Assembly: GCF_938045595.1 (NCBI RefSeq)
Contig: NZ_CALIBB010000302.1
Coordinates: forward strand, 1-23,577
Direction: 5' to 3'
Source of the DNA: an uncultured Campylobacter sp.
GTDB lineage: Bacteria; Campylobacterota; Campylobacteria; Campylobacterales; Campylobacteraceae
Length of the DNA stretch: 23,577 bases
Below are positions 1 through 6,597 of the stretch, piece by piece. Position numbers and translations under genes: made by a program. Positions within the stretch are counted from its first letter, which is position 1. The number at the start of each line of letters is the position of its first letter. The notes below the pieces were generated by a model. The model saw only the letters and a program-made list of their open reading frames with translations. It had not been told where the DNA came from and did no database searches.

Positions 1-1
1 C

Positions 2-484
2 GTGTGCGACTACGTGGGCGTGGGCGGTCAGACCGTGCGCGCCGATAGACCGACGCTGGACGTGCGCGCGGCTAAATTTGATGAAATTAGCGCTTTGGCA
101 AGTAGCGCCGATATGCTGGCGCTAGATACGCGCGTTGCGCCGCAAAATCTAAAGCTGCGCGCGCCCGACGTTTGGATATACTCGCGCCGCGCACTTTCGG
201 ATTTTGATGCGAGCATTCCGCTTTTTGGCGTCGAAGGGCGCAAGGTGGAGGTCTCGCGCTCGCTGCCTGCGGGCGCTAAAATCACGATGGTGGAGGCGGG
301 GGCGAGTTCGTTTGACGAGTTTGCGCAGTTTGCGAGCCATGCGCTTATTTTTTACAGCGCGCAGATGAGGAACGCGGGAAATTTTAGAGCAAATGCCGCG
401 CTACAGCCGCTTTTTATCTCTAGCGCGGGCGATCCGCACCTAGAAGCGAACGAATTTTACGGCTGGTTTAAAATTTTAAAATGA
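2..484 (+). CDS. Unrecognised protein, C-terminal part (5' end outside window)
   Basis: An open frame runs from the left edge of the window to a TGA at 482-484, giving 160 residues. The first codon in view is a GTG, but no ribosome binding site can be seen, so the gene probably begins upstream. The sequence is soluble-looking, with no membrane segment, and mixes polar and small residues. It ends in a Phe-Tyr-Gly-Trp-Phe-Lys-Ile-Leu-Lys tail. I do not recognise a family or catalytic motif. Codon use is GC-rich, like the housekeeping genes further right and unlike the AT-rich membrane genes next to it. It converges on the minus-strand gene that ends only 5 bases downstream, and I see no terminator between them. 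Confidence 0.6.
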   Translation: MCDYVGVGGQTVRADRPTLDVRAAKFDEISALASSADMLALDTRVAPQNLKLRAPDVWIYSRRALSDFDASIPLFGVEGRKVEVSRSLPAGAKITMVEAGASSFDEFAQFASHALIFYSAQMRNAGNFRANAALQPLFISSAGDPHLEANEFYGWFKILK

Positions 485-489
485 AAGGT

Positions 490-1020
490 TTATATTACTG
501 CTGATATAAAAATCAGCGCAACTACTATTATTATGACGAACACTAGCACTTTATCTATATTATATTTCCTTTTAGGGCTGCAATTTTGCAAGAAAGCCCC
601 AAGCTTGTATCCTCTGATATGAAATAGCCAAGCGGTCCAAATCGATCCGAGGGATAAGCACATCGCCGCAAATGCCGTATCAGATTTCTGCCATACGATC
701 ATGCCGAAAATCAAAAACAAAGACAGAAAAGAAACGATAATCACGCCTATCGTCGAAAAGGCGATAAAAAATATAAAATTTAGCTTGCGATCAATGCCTA
801 AAATGCGAAAATTAATAATTTTATTTGCGATATAAAATGCGGAGATTATCGTTAAGATAGCTTTTGCGAGCTCGACTTTAAAGGGAGCGTAGGGCAATAG
901 CGGTGCGCCAAAAACTGCATTTAATATGATGCCCGCGTGCGATAAAGTAAAGCCGAGCGAGAATGAGAATACGCCCGTCAGTAAGACGCCTAGAAGTAAT
1001 TTGTAGAAATATATTTTCAT
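490..1020 (-). CDS. Small multi-pass membrane protein, paralogue A of a local family
   Basis: This encodes 176 residues with about four to five hydrophobic segments and is probably an inner-membrane protein. I chose the ATG at 1018-1020 because AAGGA lies 6 bases before it; a TTG two codons upstream has no room for a binding site. The centre of the protein carries a short polar loop, Gly-Ile-Asp-Arg-Lys-Leu-Asn-Phe, followed by Ile-Phe-Phe-Ile-Ala-Phe. The same loop recurs in the proteins at 1624-2199 and 2408-2962, so the three are paralogues. A TATAAT box sits just upstream at 1045-1050. I cannot assign a function: no transport, enzymatic or toxin motif is visible. The base composition is AT-rich compared with neighbouring metabolic genes. 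Confidence 0.7.
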   Translation of the reverse strand: MKIYFYKLLLGVLLTGVFSFSLGFTLSHAGIILNAVFGAPLLPYAPFKVELAKAILTIISAFYIANKIINFRILGIDRKLNFIFFIAFSTIGVIIVSFLSLFLIFGMIVWQKSDTAFAAMCLSLGSIWTAWLFHIRGYKLGAFLQNCSPKRKYNIDKVLVFVIIIVVALIFISAVI

Positions 1021-1044
1021 ACGCAATCCTTAAAATTCTGTGAA

Positions 1045-1050
1045 ATTATA
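1045..1050 (-). promoter_or_regulatory. -10 box of paralogue A
   Basis: A perfect TATAAT on the minus strand lies about 25 bases before the ATG at 1020. No convincing -35 is visible, which is common for the Campylobacter main sigma factor. Confidence 0.55.
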
Positions 1051-1082
1051 CAAAACAACGGCTTAAGATTTTGATCGCGAAT

Positions 1083-1466
1083 TTAGCGTAAGCTTTGAAA
1101 TTTTTCACGTATACCGCAAGCAACAACGCAGAGCGAGTATAAAAAATAGATATATGCTGCAAGCGGGACAAAAGCGACAAATCCCGAAGCATAAACTAGC
1201 GCTACTAATACATATGTCGCATTTGCCAGCGCAGGTATGCTATAAGTCCAAAGCTCTGGCTTTTCAAAAGGGGTGTAGATATTATTCAAATACAAAGCTA
1301 AATTTACGACAAGCAGTAGAAAAAATATATAGTTCTTTTTCATAAAAGGAAAAGCGACACAAACCAAGACTACTATCAAATTTAATGCGATAAGAAAACC
1401 TATGTAATTAATATCTATAAAGGCGCAAAGTAAGCCTAAAATCGCGATTAATATATACCTTTTCAT
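1083..1466 (-). CDS. Small hydrophobic membrane protein, unrecognised
   Basis: This encodes 127 residues, nearly all hydrophobic, with about four predicted membrane segments. The tail Gly-Ile-Arg-Glu-Lys-Phe-Gln-Ser-Leu-Arg is positively charged and probably cytoplasmic. The ATG at 1464-1466 is preceded by AAAGGA at a rather long distance of about 11 bases. It lies between two members of the paralogous membrane family but lacks their Gly-Ile-Asp-Arg-Lys-Leu loop, so I do not place it in that family. It has its own TATAAT at 1497-1502. The function is unknown. The composition is AT-rich, like its neighbours in this cluster. Confidence 0.6.
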   Translation of the reverse strand: MKRYILIAILGLLCAFIDINYIGFLIALNLIVVLVCVAFPFMKKNYIFFLLLVVNLALYLNNIYTPFEKPELWTYSIPALANATYVLVALVYASGFVAFVPLAAYIYFLYSLCVVACGIREKFQSLR

Positions 1467-1496
1467 AACCGATTGTCATCCTTTTTAATTCCTGCA

Positions 1497-1502
1497 ATTA
1501 TA
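1497..1502 (-). promoter_or_regulatory. -10 box of the 127-residue membrane protein
   Basis: A minus-strand TATAAT lies about 30 bases upstream of the ATG at 1466. A TG precedes it by three bases (TGCACTATAAT). Confidence 0.5.
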
Positions 1503-1623
1503 GTGCATAGGTTTAAATTTTGATAAAAAGTATTTCGTACTTAAAATTTTGTCGCGCCGTGCGGGTGATCTACGCCTATTAAATTTAGCGCATACGGACG
1601 AAATTTAAACTAGGCGCTTGGCT

Positions 1624-2199
1624 TTATTTAGTTTTAAAAATGATGTGGCTTAGCCAAATTACGGCTATAAGCAGTAAAATAGATATTAGCGTTTCACTGA
1701 TTTGCCTATATTTTTTTAGACTAACGATTTGCAAAAATTTACCGAGCTCGTAATCGCTTTTGCGAAATAAATATACCGTTGAGCAGATGCCCATGAATAA
1801 TGCCGCGGCGGATAAAATTGCCATTAGTTTTTTATCTAAATCCATACCATATATCATAAAACCGAATGTTGCGATAAGAATAATGGCGGTAAGGGCTAAA
1901 ATTCCTATCGTCGCAAAGGCGATGAAAAATATAAAATTTAACTTACGATCGATGCCTTTGACATAAAAATCGCTCAAACTGCTACTGATATAGAAGGAAA
2001 ATAACTCAAGAATTACCGTCGTAAAAGGCAGACGAATATCGCCCGGAAATAAAAAATACCCCTTCAAAAGGTCTATTATATCAACATTTAAAAGTTTTGA
2101 GAGGTGCAATGAAGCAACATAAAATGAAATCAAAAAAACTGCCAAAAAGACATTGCCTAAAAGAAACTTGTAAATTAGGTATTTTATGTTTTTGCGCAC
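1624..2199 (-). CDS. Small multi-pass membrane protein, paralogue B
   Basis: This encodes about 191 residues with four to five hydrophobic segments and the family loop Gly-Ile-Asp-Arg-Lys-Leu-Asn-Phe. The open frame reaches back to 2292, but I chose the GTG at 2197-2199. AGGGAG lies 5 bases before it, a TATAAT lies 24 bases before it (so the longer start would fall upstream of the promoter), and the resulting N-terminus, Met-Arg-Lys-Asn-Ile-Lys-Tyr-Leu-Ile-Tyr-Lys-Phe-Leu-Leu-Gly, aligns with that of paralogue A. The longer version would carry a 31-residue polar extension absent from the paralogues. The loop-coding DNA at 1919-1956 is nearly identical to 761-798 in paralogue A, which suggests duplication. 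Function unknown. Confidence 0.68.
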   Translation of the reverse strand: MRKNIKYLIYKFLLGNVFLAVFLISFYVASLHLSKLLNVDIIDLLKGYFLFPGDIRLPFTTVILELFSFYISSSLSDFYVKGIDRKLNFIFFIAFATIGILALTAIILIATFGFMIYGMDLDKKLMAILSAAALFMGICSTVYLFRKSDYELGKFLQIVSLKKYRQISETLISILLLIAVIWLSHIIFKTK

Positions 2200-2223
2200 C
2201 TCGGCTCCCTGAAATTTCGCGAG

Positions 2224-2229
2224 ATTATA
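2224..2229 (-). promoter_or_regulatory. -10 box of paralogue B
   Basis: A minus-strand TATAAT ends 24 bases before the GTG start at 2199. It lies inside the upstream extension of the open frame, which argues that the longer frame is not translated. Confidence 0.5.
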
Positions 2230-2407
2230 CGTCAAATTTGCTTTTAATCGGCTCAAATCGGCAGAGAAATTTAATGAGTGAAATTTAGGCAAATTTTGAG
2301 CGTAGTTTAAATTTGCAGCTCGATTTGCAGCTAAATTCGCAGCGCAGAATTTTAAAATTTAGCGGCGCGAATCGCGCCGGGTGTAGACGCAATTTGCACT
2401 GCTACTT

Positions 2408-2962
2408 TTATGTGAGCTTGCAATAAAGCATGAAGCAGGCTATGAGCGCGAGCAGTATCGTTACGACGATGCGGAGCTTAAAATCCACGTTAAAGCTCGC
2501 GCCTAGGTTTTTCAAAAGCCCGCTTAGCATAAAACCAGAGCGTTTAAATAGCGCGTATGTTAGGCACACAGACAATAAAAATGCGCCGCCGAAAAAGTAA
2601 AGCTCGTACCGTAAAAGCAAGAATCCAAATAGCAAGCACAAAGAGCCCGTCACGATCATTGACGCAAAGCAGGCGCAAAATGTTATGAAAAACATAAAAT
2701 CCAGCTTGCAATCTATGCCTAGAATTTTGTATTTAATCATCCTAAATGCGAAATATCCGCCGAATAAAAAAGAGGGCAAGAGCTTTTGCACAAACGTGAG
2801 AAAATAGGCAAAAATAGGCAAGCGTGGGGTGGAGGCAAAATCGATTTCGATCCCAAGCTCGTTTAAAATAGTAAAAAGCATAAATCCCGCAACGCCGAAG
2901 CTTGCATAAGAGATCAAAAGCGAGATGAAAATTATCCGTATGGGGCTTTTGGCTTGGTTCAC
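2408..2962 (-). CDS. Small multi-pass membrane protein, paralogue C
   Basis: This encodes 184 residues with about five hydrophobic segments. It starts at a GTG (2960-2962) with AAAGGA 6 bases upstream. It carries a diverged form of the family loop, Gly-Ile-Asp-Cys-Lys-Leu-Asp-Phe, followed by Met-Phe-Phe-Ile-Thr-Phe, and after the next hydrophobic stretch a conserved Leu-Phe-Lys-Arg-Ser-Gly turn resembling Leu-Phe-Arg-Lys-Ser-Asp in paralogue B. It is the most diverged and least AT-rich of the three. Its promoter layout (TATAAT, 23 bases, GTG) matches that of paralogue B. No function can be read from the sequence. Confidence 0.7.
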   Translation of the reverse strand: MNQAKSPIRIIFISLLISYASFGVAGFMLFTILNELGIEIDFASTPRLPIFAYFLTFVQKLLPSFLFGGYFAFRMIKYKILGIDCKLDFMFFITFCACFASMIVTGSLCLLFGFLLLRYELYFFGGAFLLSVCLTYALFKRSGFMLSGLLKNLGASFNVDFKLRIVVTILLALIACFMLYCKLT

Positions 2963-2985
2963 GAGCAGTCCTTTAGATTTCCCGG

Positions 2986-2991
2986 ATTATA
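2986..2991 (-). promoter_or_regulatory. -10 box of paralogue C
   Basis: A minus-strand TATAAT (context TTATATAATCC) ends 23 bases before the GTG at 2962, almost the same layout as the TATAAT of paralogue B. Confidence 0.5.
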
Positions 2992-2994
2992 TAA

Positions 2995-3330
2995 AATTCC
3001 CGCTTTCCTCGCTATAAAATTTAGATTAAATTTTGTTTATTCGCGGTATTTGAAGCGTGTGGAATTCTGATTTTGCGGTCAGAATTTGGATTAGAATTTC
3101 ACTTCGGAATTTGATAACAAGAATTCCGCAGCAGAATTCCGAAGCAAAAATTTCGTTGCAAGAATTCTGCAAAGCGAATTTCACAATTAAATTTTAAAAT
3201 CTCAAAATTTTAAAATTCCGAAATCTCGCGGCGCGGGCAAATTTAAAATTTAAAACTCAAGCCAAATTTTAAATTTCAAACCGAGCGGGATTCTAAATTC
3301 TAAATCGAGCGGAATTCCAAATTCAAAAAT
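2995..3330. repeat. GAATTC/AAATTT-rich degenerate repeat region, no gene
   Basis: I see no gene here. The DNA is a patchwork of imperfect GAATT and AAATTT words. GAATTC occurs at 3062, 3121, 3134, 3162 and 3312, with many one-base variants between. The clearest tandem piece is at about 3282-3328, where two copies of a 23-base unit (CGAGCGG, ATTC, AAATTC) follow each other directly before the 3' end of the cation transporter gene. Confidence 0.5.
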
Positions 3331-4287
3331 TTAGTGATTATGTCCCAGATGCCCACCTGCGCCATTTGATCTTACTTCGCAGATTAGCTCGTCAGCGCAT
3401 TCGTTGTCGCTACTTTCAAGCTGCAGCGTCGTGTGCGTGATGCCCAGATGCTCCATTTCGTGCGATATTTCGGCCATGATCCGCTCCGCTTCGCGCACAC
3501 TCAGCTCGCCGCTAACCACGATGTGAGCCGTGAGAGCGTTTGCGCCGCTCGTGATGCTCCAGACGTGCAGGTCGTGCACCGAAAGCACGCCGTCCACGCC
3601 CCTGATCTGCGCGACGAGCCCGTCCAGGCACACGCCCTTTGGCGAGCCCTCCATCAGGATGTTTAGGCTGTCTTTTAGCACGCCCCAGCCGCTTTTTACG
3701 ATGAGCGCGGCCACGAGCAGGCTAGCCGCCGCGTCCGCCCAGCCCCAGCCAAAGCACATCATCGCCAAAGCCGCCGCGATCGCGCCCACCGAGCCCAGGG
3801 CGTCGCCCAGCACGTGTAGGTAGGCGCCGCGCATATTGACGTTTTCTCTCACGTCGCCGCCGCGTAGCATGTAAAGCGCCACGACGATGTTTACGGCAAG
3901 ACCCAGCGTGCTGATAGCGAGCATGCCCGCGGTGGCTACTTCGGGCGGGTTTTGCAGGCGCCGCGCTGCCTCGATGACGATCAAAACGGCGATCGCAACG
4001 AGAGCGAGAGTATTTATCGTCGCGGCTAAAATTTCGATCCGCCTGTAGCCGAAGGTCTTTTGCATATTACCTTTGCGTTCGCCGAATTTAAATGCAAACA
4101 GCGAAAGCCCGAGCGCCGCGGCGTCTGATAGCATGTGTCCGGCGTCTGAGAGCAGGGCGAGCGAGTTCGTCGCGAAACCGCCCGCAACCTCGATCAGCAT
4201 AAAAGCGGATATCATAAGGAAGGAATTTCTCAAAACGGTTTTATTTGACGCGTGCGAATGTGCGCAATGGGCGTGATTTTCGTGCAT
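3331..4287 (-). CDS. Cation diffusion facilitator, probable zinc/cobalt exporter (CzcD/ZitB type)
   Basis: This encodes 318 residues. The family exports Zn2+ and sometimes Co2+ or Cd2+ from the cytoplasm by proton antiport at the inner membrane. Six hydrophobic segments are visible. The metal-binding pairs are His51-x3-Asp55 in segment 2 and His158-x3-Asp162 in segment 5; the His-x3-Asp form in segment 2 is typical of zinc-selective members. A cytoplasmic domain follows from about residue 210, with the characteristic Val-His-Asp-Leu-His-Val-Trp. Both ends are His-rich (His2, 5, 7, 10, 12 and a closing His-Leu-Gly-His-Asn-His), as expected for metal capture. I chose the ATG at 4285-4287 because GAGG lies 5 bases upstream; a TTG seven codons earlier lacks a binding site. 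It has its own promoter at 4320-4325. Confidence 0.93.
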   Translation of the reverse strand: MHENHAHCAHSHASNKTVLRNSFLMISAFMLIEVAGGFATNSLALLSDAGHMLSDAAALGLSLFAFKFGERKGNMQKTFGYRRIEILAATINTLALVAIAVLIVIEAARRLQNPPEVATAGMLAISTLGLAVNIVVALYMLRGGDVRENVNMRGAYLHVLGDALGSVGAIAAALAMMCFGWGWADAAASLLVAALIVKSGWGVLKDSLNILMEGSPKGVCLDGLVAQIRGVDGVLSVHDLHVWSITSGANALTAHIVVSGELSVREAERIMAEISHEMEHLGITHTTLQLESSDNECADELICEVRSNGAGGHLGHNH

Positions 4288-4319
4288 TTTGACCTCGTTT
4301 TTCAGCAAATTTTAGGTAC

Positions 4320-4325
4320 ATTATA
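4320..4325 (-). promoter_or_regulatory. -10 box of the cation exporter gene
   Basis: A minus-strand TATAAT lies 32 bases before the ATG at 4287. It overlaps the stop codon of the small ORF at 4321-4473, so the exporter could be transcribed from here and also by read-through from the small ORF. Confidence 0.55.
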
Positions 4326-4473
4326 CCCCAAAAAAGCGCTTAAATTTTATCCATATCGCCTTCTGGCTCGGTGCTTGTGCGCTTGCCGATGTCTTTAACT
4401 TGCTAAACTCCTCTATCAGCCTCGGCGCGTTGTTGGAACCGATTGCAAGTGTCTTAAATGCGCTATTTTGCAT
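4321..4473 (-). CDS. Small 50-residue protein, unrecognised, with own promoter and RBS
   Basis: An ATG at 4471-4473 opens a 50-residue frame ending in TAA at 4321-4323. AAGGA lies 5 bases before the ATG, and a good sigma-70 promoter (TTGACG, 17 bases, TAAAAT) lies just upstream, so expression is more credible than for most short frames. The product has no membrane segment. It begins Met-Gln-Asn-Ser-Ala-Phe-Lys-Thr-Leu-Ala, has a Ser/Ala-rich middle (residues 29-37) and ends in a basic aromatic tail, Trp-Ile-Lys-Phe-Lys-Arg-Phe-Phe-Gly-Val. I do not recognise it. It may be a true small protein, a leader peptide for the downstream cation exporter, or the stub of a decayed longer gene. It is divergent from the cupin gene and shares its regulatory region. 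Confidence 0.5.
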   Translation of the reverse strand: MQNSAFKTLAIGSNNAPRLIEEFSKLKTSASAQAPSQKAIWIKFKRFFGV

Positions 4474-4500
4474 AAAGATCCTTCGGTTAAAATCGCGCGG

Positions 4501-4529
4501 ATTTTAGCTGATTTTAAAATTCGCGTCAA
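4501..4529 (-). promoter_or_regulatory. Sigma-70 promoter of the 50-residue ORF
   Basis: On the minus strand TTGACG (4524-4529) and TAAAAT (4501-4506) are separated by exactly 17 bases. The predicted start of transcription is about 20 bases before the ATG at 4473. A consensus -35 is uncommon elsewhere in this window. Confidence 0.55.
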
Positions 4530-4544
4530 GTTTTTTGAAAATTT

Positions 4545-4571
4545 TTGCTGTAACTCTTGACATTACAACAA
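4545..4571. promoter_or_regulatory. Putative operator 1 (TTGCTGTAA-N9-TTACAACAA)
   Basis: This is an inverted repeat with 9-base arms that differ at one position, separated by 9 bases. The spacer contains the end of the cupin -35 box (TTGACA, 4557-4562), so a bound protein would block the -35 region. It matches operator 2 in sequence and spacing. The binding protein is unknown. Confidence 0.6.
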
Positions 4572-4585
4572 AATTTTATTATACT
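4557..4585 (+). promoter_or_regulatory. Consensus sigma-70 promoter of the cupin gene
   Basis: TTGACA (4557-4562) and TATACT (4580-4585) are separated by exactly 17 bases. This is the best -35/-10 pair I found in the window. Transcription would begin near 4592, about 50 bases before the cupin ATG. Confidence 0.75.
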
Positions 4586-4593
4586 TCGCTCAT

Positions 4594-4620
4594 CAGTTGT
4601 AAGTTATAGCATTACAACAA
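4594..4620. promoter_or_regulatory. Putative operator 2 (GTTGTAA-N9-TTACAAC)
   Basis: A perfect 7-base inverted repeat (4596-4602 and 4612-4618) with a 9-base spacer lies just after the predicted transcription start of the cupin gene. The right half, TTACAACAA, is identical to that of operator 1, and the two centres are 49 bases apart. The layout suggests repression by a dimer binding both sites. Confidence 0.6.
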
Positions 4621-4641
4621 AAAATTTCTAAGGAGAAAAAG

Positions 4642-5016
4642 ATGTCAAACTACAAGATCGTTTCAACGAAAAACGAACCGAGAGTCGAGCTAAAAGAAGC
4701 TCTATGCTTAAGCGGCTGTGAACTTTCTATCAACGAGCTTCCCGCAAACGCGAGCGTGCCGTTCGTGCATTCGCACAAGCAAAACGAGGAGCTTTATTTG
4801 GTGCTAAAAGGCGGCGGCACGCTCTTTATAGACGGCGAGGAGAAGTCGGTCAAAGAGGGCGACGCGATCCGCATCGATCCTGCAGGCAAAAGATGTTTCA
4901 AAGCGGGCGCGCAGGGGATTAAATTTATCTGTATCCAAACTAAACGCGGTAGCTTGGAGCAGTACACTATGGGCGACGGCGTGATAAACGACGATGTAAA
5001 GCCAAGCTGGCTGTAA
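4642..5016 (+). CDS. Small single-domain cupin protein
   Basis: This encodes 124 residues forming one cupin beta-barrel. Motif 1 is visible as His-Ser-His-Lys-Gln-Asn-Glu-Glu-Leu-Tyr, about residues 44-53, followed by a Gly-Gly-Gly turn, giving two His and one Glu as metal ligands. Motif 2 is Gly-Asp-Ala-Ile-Arg-Ile-Asp-Pro-Ala-Gly-Lys-Arg, where the usual third His is missing, so metal binding may be partial. The length is normal for stand-alone cupins; the substrate cannot be predicted. The ATG has AAGGAG 6 bases upstream. The gene has a consensus promoter flanked by two matching inverted repeats, which implies tight regulation. The NAD(P)-binding gene begins 211 bases downstream on the same strand, so the two may respond to the same signal. 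Confidence 0.85.
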   Translation: MSNYKIVSTKNEPRVELKEALCLSGCELSINELPANASVPFVHSHKQNEELYLVLKGGGTLFIDGEEKSVKEGDAIRIDPAGKRCFKAGAQGIKFICIQTKRGSLEQYTMGDGVINDDVKPSWL

Positions 5017-5227
5017 AATTTCGCAAAACAAGCGTGTGGCAAAGCGCGGGCGTAAATTTTAAACCATGCGGCGGGCAAACGACGCCCTACGCGGCGGGTT
5101 CATCGGCTGCAACGACGGCGATAAATGGTCGTATGATAAGTACATTAGCTGCGGCGGAAGTGAATTAGCTTGCAGTAGCGATAAGCGGCTGCGTCAGCAA
5201 ACAAGATCTAAATTTAAAGGATAGAAA

Positions 5228-5863
5228 ATGAAAAAAATAGCAATCATCGGAGCAAACGGAAAATCAGGTAGCGCGCTAGTTGCGGAGGCGCTAAGGCAGG
5301 GCTACGACGTAACGGGCTTCGCGCGAAACAAAGAGTATAAAAACGGCGTCATCAAGCTCGTGCACAAGGACGTTTTCGAGCTTGGCAAGGCCGATTTGGC
5401 GGGCTTTGACGTCGTAATCAGCGTGATCGCTGCATGGACGCCGCAGACCTTCCCGCTTCACGCGAAAATGACGCAGCACATCGCGGAGCTGCTAAGCGGC
5501 ACGCAGACGAGACTTTTCGTCATCGGCGGCGCGGGCGTGTTATACACAGACGCTTCGCGCAAGACGTGTCTGATGGATACTCCGAGCTTTCCGGCTGAGT
5601 ATATGGGCGTAGCGGGGGCGACTGCGGCGAGCTACGAGGTGCTAAAAGCAAGCAAAAATTTGATCTGGACCTACGTGATCCCTGCCGCGGAATACGACGC
5701 AAATGCCGCTCGCACAGGCTCATACGTCCTAGGCGGCGACGAGCTGATCCTAAACGGTAAGGGCAAAAGCTACATCGGCTACGCAGACCTCGCGCTCGCA
5801 GTAATAGATGAGATCGGGGCTCAAAAATTTATCGGCAAGCTGTTTACGGCGGTCGGCGAATAA
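5228..5863 (+). CDS. NAD(P)H-binding NmrA/YwnB-like protein
   Basis: This encodes 211 residues with a Rossmann fold of the atypical short-chain dehydrogenase type. The dinucleotide-binding loop Gly8-Ala-Asn-Gly-Lys-Ser-Gly14 follows the first strand (Lys-Lys-Ile-Ala-Ile-Ile), and Gly-Phe-Ala-Arg-Asn at the end of the second strand would select NADP(H). The later Phe-Val-Ile-Gly-Gly-Ala-Gly segment fits family members that sense redox state or reduce small electrophiles. No Tyr-x3-Lys catalytic pair is evident. AAGGA lies 6-7 bases before the ATG. In Bacillus the related YwnB is encoded beside the Rrf2-type regulator YwnA; here an Rrf2-type gene lies 735 bases downstream on the same strand, which supports a shared stress or redox role. 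This is inference. Confidence 0.85.
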   Translation: MKKIAIIGANGKSGSALVAEALRQGYDVTGFARNKEYKNGVIKLVHKDVFELGKADLAGFDVVISVIAAWTPQTFPLHAKMTQHIAELLSGTQTRLFVIGGAGVLYTDASRKTCLMDTPSFPAEYMGVAGATAASYEVLKASKNLIWTYVIPAAEYDANAARTGSYVLGGDELILNGKGKSYIGYADLALAVIDEIGAQKFIGKLFTAVGE

Positions 5864-6334
5864 TGCGGCTTTGCTGCGTGTAAATTTTAACTGCGCGGCA
5901 CGGCAAAATTCGGGTGCAAATTTTAACTACGTGGCGCGGTAAAATTTGAACGCAGATTTAAAATTTAGCGAAAAAGTAAGCTAGAGCTTTAATCAAAATT
6001 TAGCGCTAGGACAGCCTATGTTTGAATTAAAATTTAGAGCTAGAGCGAGCTGCGACTTGAAATTGAAATTTAGCAGCGGGGCAAACTCAAGCTAGAATTT
6101 AAAATTTAACGGCAACGGTAGCGGTTACCGCGGTGCTAATGACGGCGGCGATTGCGTTGCAAAAAATCGGTAGCGATTGTATTCGAATAATAGCGGCGGT
6201 GGCGATAGCAGCGATTGTATTCGCGACAACGGCAGCAGTGGTAATGATCAGCGGTAGCGGCTGCAACGGTGGCGGCGACGAGACGGGGATGATCGCGCTA
6301 TCGGTATAGGCGATGCGAGGCTTGCCATGTCGCG
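5864..6334. other. Non-coding stretch with scattered AAATTT words and GCN-rich segment
   Basis: I see no credible gene. The first 240 bases contain many TAAAATTTAGC-like words. From about 6110 to 6300 the composition changes to GCG/GCA-rich DNA; a 14-base word AGCGATTGTATTCG occurs at 6172 and again at 6210. A 56-codon frame at 6139-6309 lacks a ribosome binding site and is probably accidental. Confidence 0.4.
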
Positions 6335-6530
6335 GATAAAATTTAGACGTGATTAAAATTAATATCTAAATTTTAAAAAATCGACTAGCAGATGAAATTT
6401 CGGAACGATTAAAATTTAATATCCGAATTTTAGAAAGATCGTTTGGCTGATAAAATTTAGACACGATTAAATTTAAAGTTAGAATTTTAAGAAAATCGCC
6501 TAGCGGATTAAATTTTAGCGCGATCTGAAA
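6335..6530. repeat. Degenerate tandem repeat, about 57-bp period, three copies plus a part
   Basis: Units begin at 6335, 6391, 6449 and 6506 (periods 56, 58 and 57). Each starts GAT-(A/G/T)-AAATTT, continues with GATTAAA-(A)-TTTAA near base 17, GAATTTTA near the middle, and ends in AAATCG-CTAGC-like sequence. The copies are diverged but align along their whole length. The array ends about 65 bases before the Rrf2-type gene. Confidence 0.7.
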
Positions 6531-6597
6531 TTTAGCGGCCGAGTTTAAGGAAAATTTCGCTTAAATTCTAAAACTCAGATCCAAATCAAGGAGCGAA

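Noticed and set aside
1525..1546. Small hairpin (AAGTA/TACTT) followed by T's on the minus strand after paralogue B
   Set aside because: The stem has only five AT-rich pairs, too weak to call a terminator.
2200..2292. Longer start for membrane paralogue B
   Set aside because: It would place the start upstream of a TATAAT box and add a polar extension missing from the paralogues; the GTG at 2199 has a proper binding site.
2995..3330. CRISPR-like array
   Set aside because: Repeats are short, imperfect and without regular spacers; no cas genes are in the window.
5066..5224. 52-codon frame between the cupin and NmrA-like genes
   Set aside because: No ribosome binding site before the ATG, and the composition (GCGGCGGG, AACGACGGCGAT words) is like the non-coding GC-rich stretch near 6120-6300.
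6139..6309. 56-codon frame with a hydrophobic run and a Cys that looks like a lipobox
   Set aside because: No ribosome binding site, and the alanine/valine run follows from GCG/GCA-rich repeat DNA rather than a selected signal peptide.
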